NCBI GenBank assembly: GCA_947568835.1
Contig: OX387609.1
Location: 7,269,660-7,333,659 of the forward strand
Length of the DNA: 64,000 nucleotides
Source of the DNA: Protonemura montana
Taxonomy: Eukaryota; Arthropoda; Insecta; Plecoptera; Nemouridae
Direction of reading: 5' to 3'
The notes under the pieces were generated by a model. That model ran no database searches and was not told where the DNA came from. It worked only from the letters and a program-made list of their open reading frames with translations. Shown here in pieces: positions 12,001-24,000 of the stretch; the stretch's first letter is position 1, and each line of letters begins with the position of its first letter. The position numbers were made by a program, and so were the translations under genes.

Positions 12001-15000
12001 AAAATCTTTATAAGAAAGCAGACACGATGAAACCATCAAAATCATCAACTCTCAAAATCTCAGAAAACTCTATAACAACAATTTATCCTCCTCGTTCCCA
12101 GGCTGATCCGGGTTGCGGCCGCTGACCAGTTCCTGCAGATGTCTACGTGGTGTAGTGGCAGCCAGCATGCACTGCAGTTCTGCATCACGCTGCTATTCAC
12201 CGTGCTGAACACGACGACTACGGCACACGCCGCGTCTTCGCACGAGTACTTCCACCTGCTCTGTCGGCTGCTCAACTTCGCGTTCATGATCGGCTGTCCT
12301 CTGCCCACCGCCGAGACGTTGCTGAACAACGAGATAGCGTGGCTCAAGAAGATCAGGGTGAGTGAGCTGGGGCAGTTTGGGAAGAGAATACAAAACGATG
12401 TTGCCGTTTGCAAAATTGTTTGAGACATCGAACTTTTTTTTAAGGAAAACAATGAATGTCCTACAGATAAGTTAAGATTAAAGAAGATTGGATGAGTCAT
12501 ATCACCGTGTAAATTTTAACGGTCAGATCTCTGGTATACTCCCAATTTTTCTAAGAAGATAATTTTTTTGATAACAAAAAAAAAACTTTTAACCATACAA
12601 TATTCAATGGTAGATTCAAATTTTGGTAGCCTTGGAGAACCTGAGATCGCCTTAAAGAGCTTCTAAAAATGACTGTCTCAACCTACCGGAACTATACCTG
12701 TGTGTTACTGGCTGAAGAAGCAGAGAAATCTTAACTAGAGAAAATGTGACTTATCATTCTAAAGGTTTGTAAAGGAGGGTGCACTCTCAGAAAAATCCAT
12801 GTCCTTTTCTTCTCTATTGAGAATTGCTTTGGAACTTTGGTTTTCAAACTGGAAATTATTATGTGAAATTAAAAGATCCAACATTGACAGCAGCTTGGTA
12901 GCAAAGTTGAAAGCTCGAAGTATTACCAGTGACACATGGATTCTGCTTTTGTTAACCTAATGGTTATTTGATCTGTGAATGTTTAAACCTGTTCTGAAGA
13001 TACAGAAAGGAGTAACAATCTAAAAATTACTGAATGAGTCAAAACTGAAACTTTGACATTGACTGCTTGTCTGTTAGTTGTAGAGACACAGAATACCAAA
13101 CTCGCAATGCACGTAATCACGGAAAACTTGCTCCAGGAACTACAAAACCCTAAATGAGCGAGTCCCAAATCCAGATAATGTCTAGATTTATAAACATATC
13201 GGTGCAAAGCATTTCAACGAGGAATCCTCCCCTTCTGTGCTCCCAGGAGAACGTGAAGCAAACCGGCGACAGCCAAGTGGACGACGCCGTACTCGAGGGA
13301 CACCTTGGCATCGCCAAAGAGCTGCTCTCGTTCATGACGCCCGAACGCAAGTACGAGCTCGGCTCGGAGCTGTCCGGTGCCACTCTCATCGGTGAGCTCG
13401 TCGACGACTTTGCATTCCCTGCCTCGCGGCTTGCGCTCCAGCTACAGCACCGCGACGCCGCCACCAGGTTCGAGCAGCCAGCGCCGGTGTGCACGACCCC
13501 TCAGTCGACGGCCGCCGCGTTTGATCTGCTCGTCGGGCTGTGCAACGGTTGCGTGCCCAACATGCGGCTGCTCGTTCAAATGCTCACCGACATGTTTTAC
13601 TCGCGTAAGTCTTGATGCAATAATGGTCCTAAGGTTAAGGAAATTTTTTTGGAAATTTCTGTGAGGGTATAATATATGTTAGCAAAGATATATTCAATAT
13701 ACAGGCTGGTTAGTTTGCTCTTGGCCAACTAGTTTGCTCTTGGTTTAGTTTGCGAAGCCGACATTTTCTACTTGCTTGAGTTTGTGTTTTAGTGACGATA
13801 GTTTTGTTAGGGAAATCATTGAAAAATTACAGTGAAGTATGAAGTACCTATGTCGGGATGGATGTATTTGATGGTGAAGTTATTCTTGGTTACATTAACG
13901 CGATCTACTCATGTGAGTTACGCTAGTTTCGGTGATATCGTTTTACGGATCAGCTCGAGTCTCAGTCAAACTTACTAAAATCCAGTTATCTCTACTTAAA
14001 CGTTAGTGAAACATATTTCACTATAGCTCGTTGACATGTCTCCAGCCGAACAGGCCGCCAAGTCTAATGTATTACTACCGAACTTGCAATCTAATCCTCG
14101 TGTGCCATCGTGTTTGCAGCCCGCGACGAGCCGCTTTCAGAGTGGGACTACCTGCCCCCGGTTGGTCCTCGTCCTCCGAAGGGGTTCACGGGGCTGAAAA
14201 ACGCCGGCGCCACGTGCTACATGAATTCGGTGCTGCAGCAGCTGTTCATGGTGGAGAGCATCCGCGTTGGGCTGCTGGCGGCCGAGGGTGCGGCTAACGA
14301 CCTCCTGGAGGACTTCAGCGGTAAGCACCACGTGAATGAGTCGTGCACCTATGTATGTATGTATGTATGTATTTGGTTTATTGATTACAGCTCATCCACT
14401 GGGTTACAATATAATAAAGTATTTAGTTCCTTCTCGCACTAAAAATACATAAGGACTCTATAAAAGAAACTATATTAATATATAGTAAAGTATAATAAAA
14501 AAATAATATAATTATTATAATTAAAATATAATAAAGTATTTAGTTCCTTCTCGCACTAAAAATACATAAGGACTCTATAAAAGGAACTATATTAATATGC
14601 TGGTACAATTTGCATGGTCAGCATCATATAACAATCTTACAATTATTTCTTCATTAAACACTTAGTAATACTACTCATCCAGAGCTCTCAGTCTTTTTTT
14701 AAAAGACTCAACTGAGTCTGGCCATGAGCTTAGCACTGCGTTAATACTATTCCATTTTTGGATTGTCGTTCCCAGAAAAGAGAATCTACCTACATCAGAA
14801 TTGTAACCTCTAATAGCTAGCTTAAAATAATGGTCGTGTCTACCTAGGTAATCTGATTTTTTAATTAAACTTGTCATTTCCTTCCACGCTTCCTGCCCCG
14901 TTGTTATTTTATACATGGCTAATAGCTTAGCATTTGCTCTTCTGTCTTCTAAAGGTTTCCACCCCAAATCACGGATCATCTCCGTGGGGCTGTGTCTCCG

Positions 15001-18000
15001 CCCGTACTTAGATAGTACCTTTCGTGCGGCCTTTCCCTGTACCTTCTCCAACATTTCTTTTAACCCCTGCTGGTTTGGATCCCATGCAAGGCTGGCAAAC
15101 TCCAAAGATGGCCTTACAATTGATTTATAAGCCATCTCCTTTACCTCCACGCTGCATGATCTGAGGTTCCTCATTACAAAATTTAAGCTACGCATTCCTT
15201 TCCCCGCTACGCACTCCACCTGCCTCCGCCATTTCAATTTACTATCTAGTATTACACCAAGATATTTACAATTATTTTCATAAATTAAAGGTACAGAGTT
15301 CATTTTATAGTTGTATTTAAGTTGGTTACCTTTTCGCTTGTTTGTGAATTTAACTAGCTTGCTTTTGGGCTCATTCAGTCTCATATTATTTTCATAAGTC
15401 CATTGGCATATCCTATTTAGATTATCCTGTAGATTTTCACAATCATTCAAGTCCCGTACCTCAGAGTATATCATACAATCGTCTGCAAATAGGCGTAACT
15501 TACATGATATTTCTTTGTTTATGTCGTTTATAAAAATTATAAAGAGAAGTGGTCCCAGTACGCTTCCCTGTGGTACGCCTGATGTTACTATTACTTCATC
15601 TGAATAGCTACTTCCAACTCTTACCACTTGTTTTCTGTTAGTCAGCCATTCCTGAATCCATTTTACAACTCTTGTGTCCAAGTTTAGTTTTCTTAGCTTT
15701 CTAACTAAGATATGGTGTGGTACTACATCAAATGCTTTAGCTAAGTCTATTAAGATAGCATAGCTACTGATGTTGAATTAGATTGGTAGGTCTGTTATGT
15801 GTGTTTTTTGCTCCGTGTCTGAGAAAGAAGCAGAATATTTGGTATAATGAAACAATTTCTATCACTGGTATGAAAAGCGCTTCGGTTGAATCAGCCAGAT
15901 GTCTGTTATTTATTAACTTAATTACCCATTTCCTGTGTGAAACTGCCTTAATGTGAGAGATTAATAATTACGTTGGATTCACAAGCCTTTAACATTTAGA
16001 GAGGTCAAATATATCTGCTCCGGATGGTAAGGATGTGTTTAAAATTTGTGTGTGATATCACTGAAAAAAAATTCTTATGGGTGGTTAAAATTTTTAAATC
16101 TAAAGCAAGCCTGTACCAGTAAGCAATACCAGCACAAATATTACTATATGTCTAGTCTAAAATTAAAAAATCTCGAGTCTTCCCTCCAAGAGCAAGTCAG
16201 TTCATGTTTTTGTGTTGCCTGAATTAGGAGAGGAACGCCTGGAGCCTGACCCGAACCACGAGTCGACGGAGAACGACACCAACGATGAGAAGGCATCAAG
16301 CGATGAGACTCGTCACCAACAGCATCGGCTGTACAACGTCGGCATCCTCAAGCAGGTGCAGGCCATCTTCGGGCACTGCGCGTACAGCAAGCTGCAGTTC
16401 TACGTGCCCAGAGGACTCTGGAGGCACTTCAAGTGAGTTACAAACACGCTTTTTCTTTGTCGTGGGACTTCAAGAGAGAGCTGGTTCATGATCCAGATGC
16501 TTGATAATCACTTTCAGTGGCCAATCAGCGATGCACTTTGGCCATATTTTACCAAATTATTCAGCAAATTCGTGAGTTGAGCTTGAAAGTGCCAGTTGTG
16601 CAATGTGAAGTAAAAATGAAAACCTGAGTTCAAGATGATAATAAAAGAATCTGGTTGGTTCTGATTTGAGAAAATGGTCCAAATCTTATTCTTATTGCTG
16701 TCCTGTCAATTATTCAAGTAATACGATTGTCAAAGATGTTGGAGCTGGCGTTTTACAGGTCCCAACTACCAGAGATACGATTCAATCTGGTACTACTGGT
16801 CTGTCAAGGCTCAACATAGAAAAGAGGAGATCAATTGTCCCCATATGCTTATAGACATGATCTGGTAGCCTTTGGATTTTCAAATTACTGCAACAACCCT
16901 AAACTTGCTATAGGGTATTATTAATTATTATTTAAATTGAAATTCATTGGCTGCCAAGTTGTTGAATGGTGTCGAGCAAATATCCTTCTTGCCGCCAGAA
17001 TGCAAGGCGAGCCGGTCAATCTCCGAGAGCAGCAGGACGCTGTTGAGTTCTTCATGAGCCTCGTCGAGAGCATCGATGAAGCTCTCAAAGCTCTCAACCA
17101 AGAGCAGATCATGGGCAAGATCCTCGGGGGCTCGTACTCTGACCAGAAGATCTGCAAGGAGTGCCCTCACAGGTGCGTTGCAGTACCTATTTTACGTCGT
17201 ATGCCATTTTCCATCTGGATAACTTTATGCTCAATATCTCTGCCAGCAATTGTGTACTGTTTGCTAGGTCGTCTTCAGACCTAACCATGACCTAGATATA
17301 TGGTGCATGGTGTGCAGATTTTTTAAATCAAAGATTGTATGATTAAAGTCGCCCATAAATTAGTCTTGGCAGGTAGAAAAGGTGTTAATTGAGAGGCCCG
17401 TACTAGTAATTCCCCCAACGTAACGTTCTTTGTTCCGCTTGCAGGTATTCCAAAGAGGAGCCGTACAGCGTGATCAGCGTGGACATTCGCAACCACAGCA
17501 CGCTGTTGGACTCACTGGAGCAGTATGTCAAAGGGGAGCTGCTAGAGGGAGCCGACGCCTACCACTGCGAGAAGTGCAACAAGAAGGTAGCTGACGATAA
17601 AGACAGGATTGTGGCTTGACTCATGTGAAGATGGCAGAAACGTCATATTAATTCTCTTCATCTATTGTTAGTGATATACAGGCAGTGGGCTGGAAAGAAC
17701 CCTTATTTTTCTTGTCAATTTAATTGTTAAACCACTTAAACAATACCAATTATAAGCAGATTTCTTATCGTCATTTGGAGCTAATTGGATTTTCATTAGC
17801 TGCCATATTACTGAGTCAAATTAAAAAAATAAATAAAATGTAGAGCTCGAACATGATTTGGGGAGACATATCAGTGTTTGTTGTAGAAGGGTTACCAACA
17901 AAGCTTTCCTTATGTCAAAATGACAAAGCTGCTCCGCTACAGTTTCTAAAAGATGACAATCCTTCGCAGGTGGTCACGGTGAAACGGCTATGCGTCAAGA

Positions 18001-21000
18001 AGCTGCCGCCGGTCCTCGCGATCCAGCTGAAACGATTCGAATACGACTTTGAACGCGTGTGCGCGATCAAGTTCAACGACTACTTTGAGTTCCCGCGCGA
18101 CCTCGACATGGACCCTTACACCGTATCCGGTCTGGCCAAGCTCGAGGGCGAGATGATCGACTGCGATCTGGACGAGTCAAACAAGGAGCCGTGCACCAAG
18201 TATAGACTGACGGGGATCGTCGTTCACAGCGGCCAGGCCAGTGGCGGGCACTACTACTCGTACATTCAGCACAGGTGCGTCTCGTATTTCTGTCGTGTTT
18301 TATATTCATCCCATTTACTTCTGTGTTCTGTTTTTGAGGCGGCTGTTGTAGACCGATTCTGCAGCGTTTCTGTCCAGCTAGTAAACATGAGTCCTGTTTG
18401 TTCTGGTTTGCTTTGTTTGCATATGGTAACATAAGATAGCAGAATTAAGAAGCTTTGTCAGGTGATCTCAGCATCTCCATGGCTACCAAACGTTGAATCT
18501 ACCAATGAACCTCCTATGCTAGGCCATGATATACCCGTGGTAACGTAAGATAGCAGAATTCAGAAGCTCTGTCAGGCGATCTCAGCATCTCCATGGCTAC
18601 CAAACGTTGAATCTACCATTGAACCTCCTATGCTAGGCCATGACATACCCGTGGTAACATAAGATAGCAGAATTGAGAAGCTCTGTCAGGTGATCTCAGC
18701 ATCTCCATGGCTACCAAACGTTGAATCTACCATTGAACCTCCTATGCTACGCCATGACATACCCATGGTAACATATGATAGCAGAATTGTAAAGCTCTAT
18801 CAGGCAATCTCAGCATCTCCATGACTACTACATTTTGGATGTGCCAAAAAGGTTCCACCGCTGAGCTTAACTTTTGTCCGATCGGGCGTTGCAGGCTTGC
18901 GGACGGCACCAGCAAGTGGCACAAGTTTGACGACGGCGACGTCAGCGAGTGCAAGATGGAGGACGACGAGGAGATGAAGACGCAGTGCTTCGGCGGCGAG
19001 TACATGGGCGAGGTGTTTGACAACATGCTCAAGCGTATGAGCTACCGGCGGCAGAAACGCTGGTGGAACGCTTACATGCTTTACTACACGCGGCTCGACG
19101 TCAAGGAGAACACGGCGGCGAAGAGCGTCGACGAAGTGCCGCCGAGTGAGTCGGCCACGTCTTTAGGTACGTGTCAGAGTTCTGGCGCTTGTGTTAAACT
19201 GTCTGATGAAACAAATGACAGCCGACTTCTATACCAAAGGAAATGGTACTTGTTCATCGTCTTTTAGAGTGACCAAGAAAAAACAAGGTAGAATTGCAAC
19301 TCAAATGTAAAACTGCTTGGTCACTTCTTGACAAATGTATTTAAATAAATTATTTTAGCAAATTTCTTGCTAAAGTTTTGCAAGCACTCAGATAGATAAC
19401 AATTAGCCGATGAGAGTCCTTGCTAGAGTAAAATTATTCCCGTAGTCTTGGAATGGAATCGCTTTGTCTGACCCCAATGATTGCCTTCCAGTCGACCCAA
19501 ACCTCGGGGTACTGAAGATGCCGGCGGCTATCGAACGCAGCGTGCGCAAGCAGAACATCAAGTTCATGCACAACCGCAACCAGTTCTCGTCCGAGTACTT
19601 CCAGTTCGTACGCAAACTAGTCTCGTGCAACAGCCCCACTCAGCGCAACCTAGAAGCACTCGTAAGTTTCACGCTTTCACTTCTTTTTATCACTTCAGAT
19701 CGGCATGCCTAGAGCTGATTTTACAGTCATACAGTCATTTTACAGTCAGTGATGACACGATGGCTGGGTGTGGCGCAATCCATTACCACAAGTTTTTTTG
19801 TCTCAAAGTTGATACTGATTCTGGTTGGTCAGCTGTCCATTTGAATTTTGGTAGTGTCTATGGCTCTGTTGCTTATTTCACATGGCAGTTGCAACCCTAA
19901 AAACAAAGTTATGACAGATAGTACTTTATGTGGAAGGTAGTGGGACTGGGGAAGAGGATGAAGAAAACGTGCCAGTTACAAAAGTTGTGTAAACTATGAA
20001 CAATCTTGGGTGAATCTGCAATTTTGCCCAAGGAATCTTACCTTTGTAACAAGAAGTCTCACTCAGACTTTTGCTGGTTACAAAGATTGGCTAGGCTTAG
20101 TGAAAACCGTCGAGAGAACCTTTGTTTGTCAAATCATATCGGTAAACAGTGCTTTAATTTAATTATATTTTTTATTTTAAAATACTTAGTGGTACAAAAA
20201 ATACTTAGTGGTTTCCATGTGTGATTTACGGATTTACGCTACATCGTAATTATAAAATACAATTTTAGCAACGGTTGAGAAACTGTGTGAGCTCAGATTG
20301 ATCAGGCAGCTGTTGCGGGGTGTTTTCAGAGCGCTGAAGCGGAGGAGCTTGCACTGCTCAGCGTGCAGCTGGCTTCACGCTTCCTGTTCCACACCGGGTT
20401 CCACACGAAGAAGACGCTTCGCGGTGCTGCGACCGAGTGGTATGACGTGCTGTGCCAGCACCTCCGCTGCTCGAAGACGGTCCGCGCGTGGTTTGCACAT
20501 AACGTGCTCTTCCAGCATCCGCACAGGTAATTGACGCGGCCGCTGTTGACAACTACGTGGAAGCTGTGTTCCATTGAAGGATGGGACTCAAAATGCGGCA
20601 GTCGTAAAATAGTTCTAGAGAAGGTAGAGAAATTCTCTCTGAAGCTTGCGCTTTTTCCCAGCTTGGCAAATTGAGTCTTTACTGCTTTGCTATGCACTTC
20701 TAACTATTTAAAATTGGAGCTGCAGTTGCGTTCCGGGCCATTTTGATGTGGGAAAATTTGATATGTTTTGTATAGTACCGTTGAGTGTAGGTTATAGGTA
20801 GAGTTTCAACGTCAATGTTACAGTCTCTGCGTGAAAAATGACTACCTTACCGACAAAAATGCAGAGTACCGGAAGTTCGCGTTAAGTGGAGCCACTGTCG
20901 TATGAAATTTAATTTCGATATTTATCGTATTTACTCGCTTCTTAATATTGTTACGTGTATATCAATCGTTGAGGTAAACATTGATGAAGATTTTTTGAGC

Positions 21001-24000
21001 ATGAAAAGTTTCAAAAGTGAGTTAACCTACGAGAAATAACGAAATTAAAATTCATACGACAGTGGCTCCACTTAACGTGAACTTCCGGTACTCTGCATTT
21101 TTGTCGGTAAGGTAGTCATTTTTCACGCAGAGACTTTAACATTGACGTTGAAACTCTACCTATATCCTACACTCAACTATAGTACCTTCAAAGATTTTTA
21201 GGTTTCATGAAAACTGTTGGTGAAAGTTCGGCACATTAACACTTTCCTTCTCTTGCTATTGGTCTACTGGCAAGCTAATTGCTTTTCATTTGCTATCTAC
21301 ACAATCAAATATGGTGCAAACTTTTAACCTCTTGCAGACTGTGCGAGTACCTGCTGAGCTGTCCTAGCACCGAGGTGCGTTCGGCATTTATGAAGATCAT
21401 CGTGTTCCTCGCCCACTTCTCTCTGAAGGACGGCCCGTGCACGCCGCCCAACCTGGATGCCCAGAGTGAGTTCGGCTTCTAATTACATTCCCTGTAGAGC
21501 TCAGATCACAGAAATTTTACAATTCCCGAATGCCAAAACAGCTACGCACTAAAACGGGCCCAATAATAAAATAAGGGTGAAAATCAACAACTCCGGATGT
21601 GTTGCTCACGCCCGGTCTTGCTGTACTATCTCCTTTAATGCTACATTCCACAATAAGAGGCTGTTGTGCTTGCAGCCAGTGAACGCAATCGATTTTGTCA
21701 CGTGACTCCTTCAACAGAGTAGGTGCGGGTTCAAAAATATTAAACCAGTTCAATATTTTGCTGCTTTAGCAGAAACCTCACTGACAGCATGATTTGCCAA
21801 ATGTCTTTTTGACTACCGCAAGGAAGCATTATATACTATAATTTATGTTTCTGTGTGGCATTATTAGTTTCTATTCAAGAACAGAACCCAAAAGCGAGAA
21901 AACTTTGCGAAGAGGTGCTGCCTTTCCCTTCAACAGCTTTAAACAAGGCATAACTGTTCACGTAACATGACGCTGTTTCATGATGATCACTTAGGATGTT
22001 AGCTTAAAATCTCCCCAGTTATCTTGGCATCTCCTTCTCAAAATTATCAACTCCTCCGCAAGCCAACAGCTACCGAGCCGCCATAACAACGTTTTCTCTC
22101 TGTAGCCGTGCTCCTGAACCCGAAGGCGACGCTCTCCGACCACCTCCTCCACTCCGTGCTTCTGCTGCTCAACAAGGAAGTGAGCGACCACGGCCGCCAC
22201 CTGCCGCACTACTTCACGCTCTTCCAAATGTACGCCAGCCTCGGGCTGGCCGAGCGCACGCAATTGCTACACCTGCACGTGCCCTCGACGTTCATGCTGG
22301 TCGCGCTCGACGAGGGACCGGGCCCAGCCATCAAGTACCAGTATCCGGAGCTCACCAAGCTGCACCAGGTCGTCTCGATGTTGGTGCGCTGCTGCGACGT
22401 TCGCGAGAAGACGCAGTCTTCGCAGCAGGTGGGTGGGAGCTCGACGAGTGTGGAATTTTTTAAGTTGAGAGTCTCGACGCTAATGTTGAAGCGTAGTCGT
22501 TAAAATTTCGGTCCGATTGCTTCTGTATCGACAATAATTGTGATTACCTAGAGGTGGAGTCATCGTCATTAAGAGCTGGCTGCTTCCATTGTGACTGTTT
22601 TATGCTCAATTTATCTTCGGAATCGTCACAAATGTTGTTGTCAGTGGGAAGGTCGTGGTTTATTAGAGAGTGTGGCTTATTTTAGGCCTTTGCTTTTTGT
22701 ACCTTGCATTGTAATTCAGTTGTTTATCGAATTGAATCAGACAAGTGCATGTCAGTTGTGATGCAATGAGAAGATCAGACGTAGTAATCTACTGTCATAA
22801 CTCACAACAGCTTCTCATGATGTAAACAAAAAATATTCTGTTTCACTTTGCCCTCTTTGCAATACTGAGGTTGAAGGACCATTTGTTTGTCAACATCAAC
22901 ATAGAACATAAACTTCCACATTTTTTAGTTCCAGGTAACATAGCTAAACTTGCTAAGCCACTGGTTTCAAATCCGTTTGCGATAGGGAATTTCTCTGGAG
23001 TGGTTGTGAGAAATCCTAGAACCCACAACTAGATTTGGGTTAAGCCTGGGATCACCTTAGCGCAGGGAGGCCTTGCTGCCTCTACTCCACCATGCTTGGT
23101 TCATACAATTTTTGATAGGCTGGATGAATTTAGATCGGCATTTTTGCCAGCCATTGAATCGCTCCGATTTTCCGAGCAGATGGAATTTTTTTAGAGTGGA
23201 TTTTGAAACTGCGTGCTCTTGTCTGTGCAGGGCCAGCCGACACTGCCGAACCCGTTTGGCGATCCGGCTTGCCCTGAGTACATCATGCCGATACAGCCAG
23301 CCGCTTCCGATGTCCTATTCGGCCGCACGTCGTACATCAAGAAGATTATAGAGGACGTTAACCTCTCAGAAGAGACTGTCAAGCTGCTGCAGGTAACACA
23401 ATTGAGCTAGTGATTTTTGATGAGTGTAGTGACGCACTGTTTTGACAACGCTCCTTGTGCTACTGGTCTAGTGTTGTGGGTGAATGAGTGGACGAAGATG
23501 AATCTAACCTAACCTAGAAGGAAGGAGGAGAAATCCTTCACAGCTTAGTTAAAATGCGTCCTAATTTATTGTAGCTCTGTAACTGGCGTAAAATAAGAGC
23601 TATGAACTTTTTACCGAAGTGTAATAACCGCTCACAACTTAAAACAATGATGATAATAATTATCATTATATCTTTACTTATTTAAATTATCTATCCAATA
23701 TTTGGTAAATTATCGTAAATTGAAAAATAATAGACAATAAAATATCAATTATTGGATAGATCATTTACCATCTTATCGTTAAAATTTTCTGACACTATAA
23801 TTACACTTTCCCCAAAGATTTTTTTTTTTAAATTCTCTACAAATAAACATTTTTCTGATCTTTTACAACGATCAGCAAATTTCTATCAAAGCAACCCTAC
23901 CCTTCTTAGGCATTTGATTGCATTTTTAACCTTCCCCTCTCTATATAAATATCATTTAACATTCTTGTTCAGTTATTCTGGACAAATAAAACGAAATGCA

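Larger units (their letters stand above)
14351..15777 (-). mobile_element. 5'-truncated LINE (jockey/CR1/L2-like non-LTR retrotransposon)
   Basis: In USP9X intron 17, opposite to the host gene. On the minus strand it starts inside the reverse transcriptase domain, runs through the RT thumb to a stop, and ends with a 3' UTR, an AATAAA and a (TACA)n tail that appears on the + strand as ATGTATGT from 14351. 5' truncation is typical of target-primed reverse transcription. No clear target duplication was found. The 3' UTR holds an internal direct duplication (14408-14482 and 14525-14598). Confidence 0.85.
14120..19166 (+). other. USP9X: USP9X catalytic USP domain, exons 17-22
   Basis: These six exons encode the peptidase C19 core. 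The catalytic cysteine is the TGC at 14215-14217 in [15 protein letters not shown] zinc ribbon is formed by KICKECPH (exon 19) and YHCEKCNKK (exon 20), a pair of CxxC knuckles. The catalytic histidine is the CAC at 18249-18251 in [12 protein letters not shown], and the third triad member lies in [10 protein letters not shown] (exon 22). All active-site and metal residues expected of an active USP are present, so I infer an active enzyme. Intron 17, inside this domain, holds a LINE fragment; intron 21 holds a tandem repeat array. Confidence 0.93.

Noticed and set aside
14671-15681. Methionine at 15681 as a protein start
   Set aside because: The RT frame runs upstream through motif A; the methionine is internal to a truncated LINE.
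23692-23760. Inverted CTATCCAATA / TATTGGATAG
   Set aside because: Only 10-12 bp in very AT-rich DNA with a long spacer; too weak to call an element.
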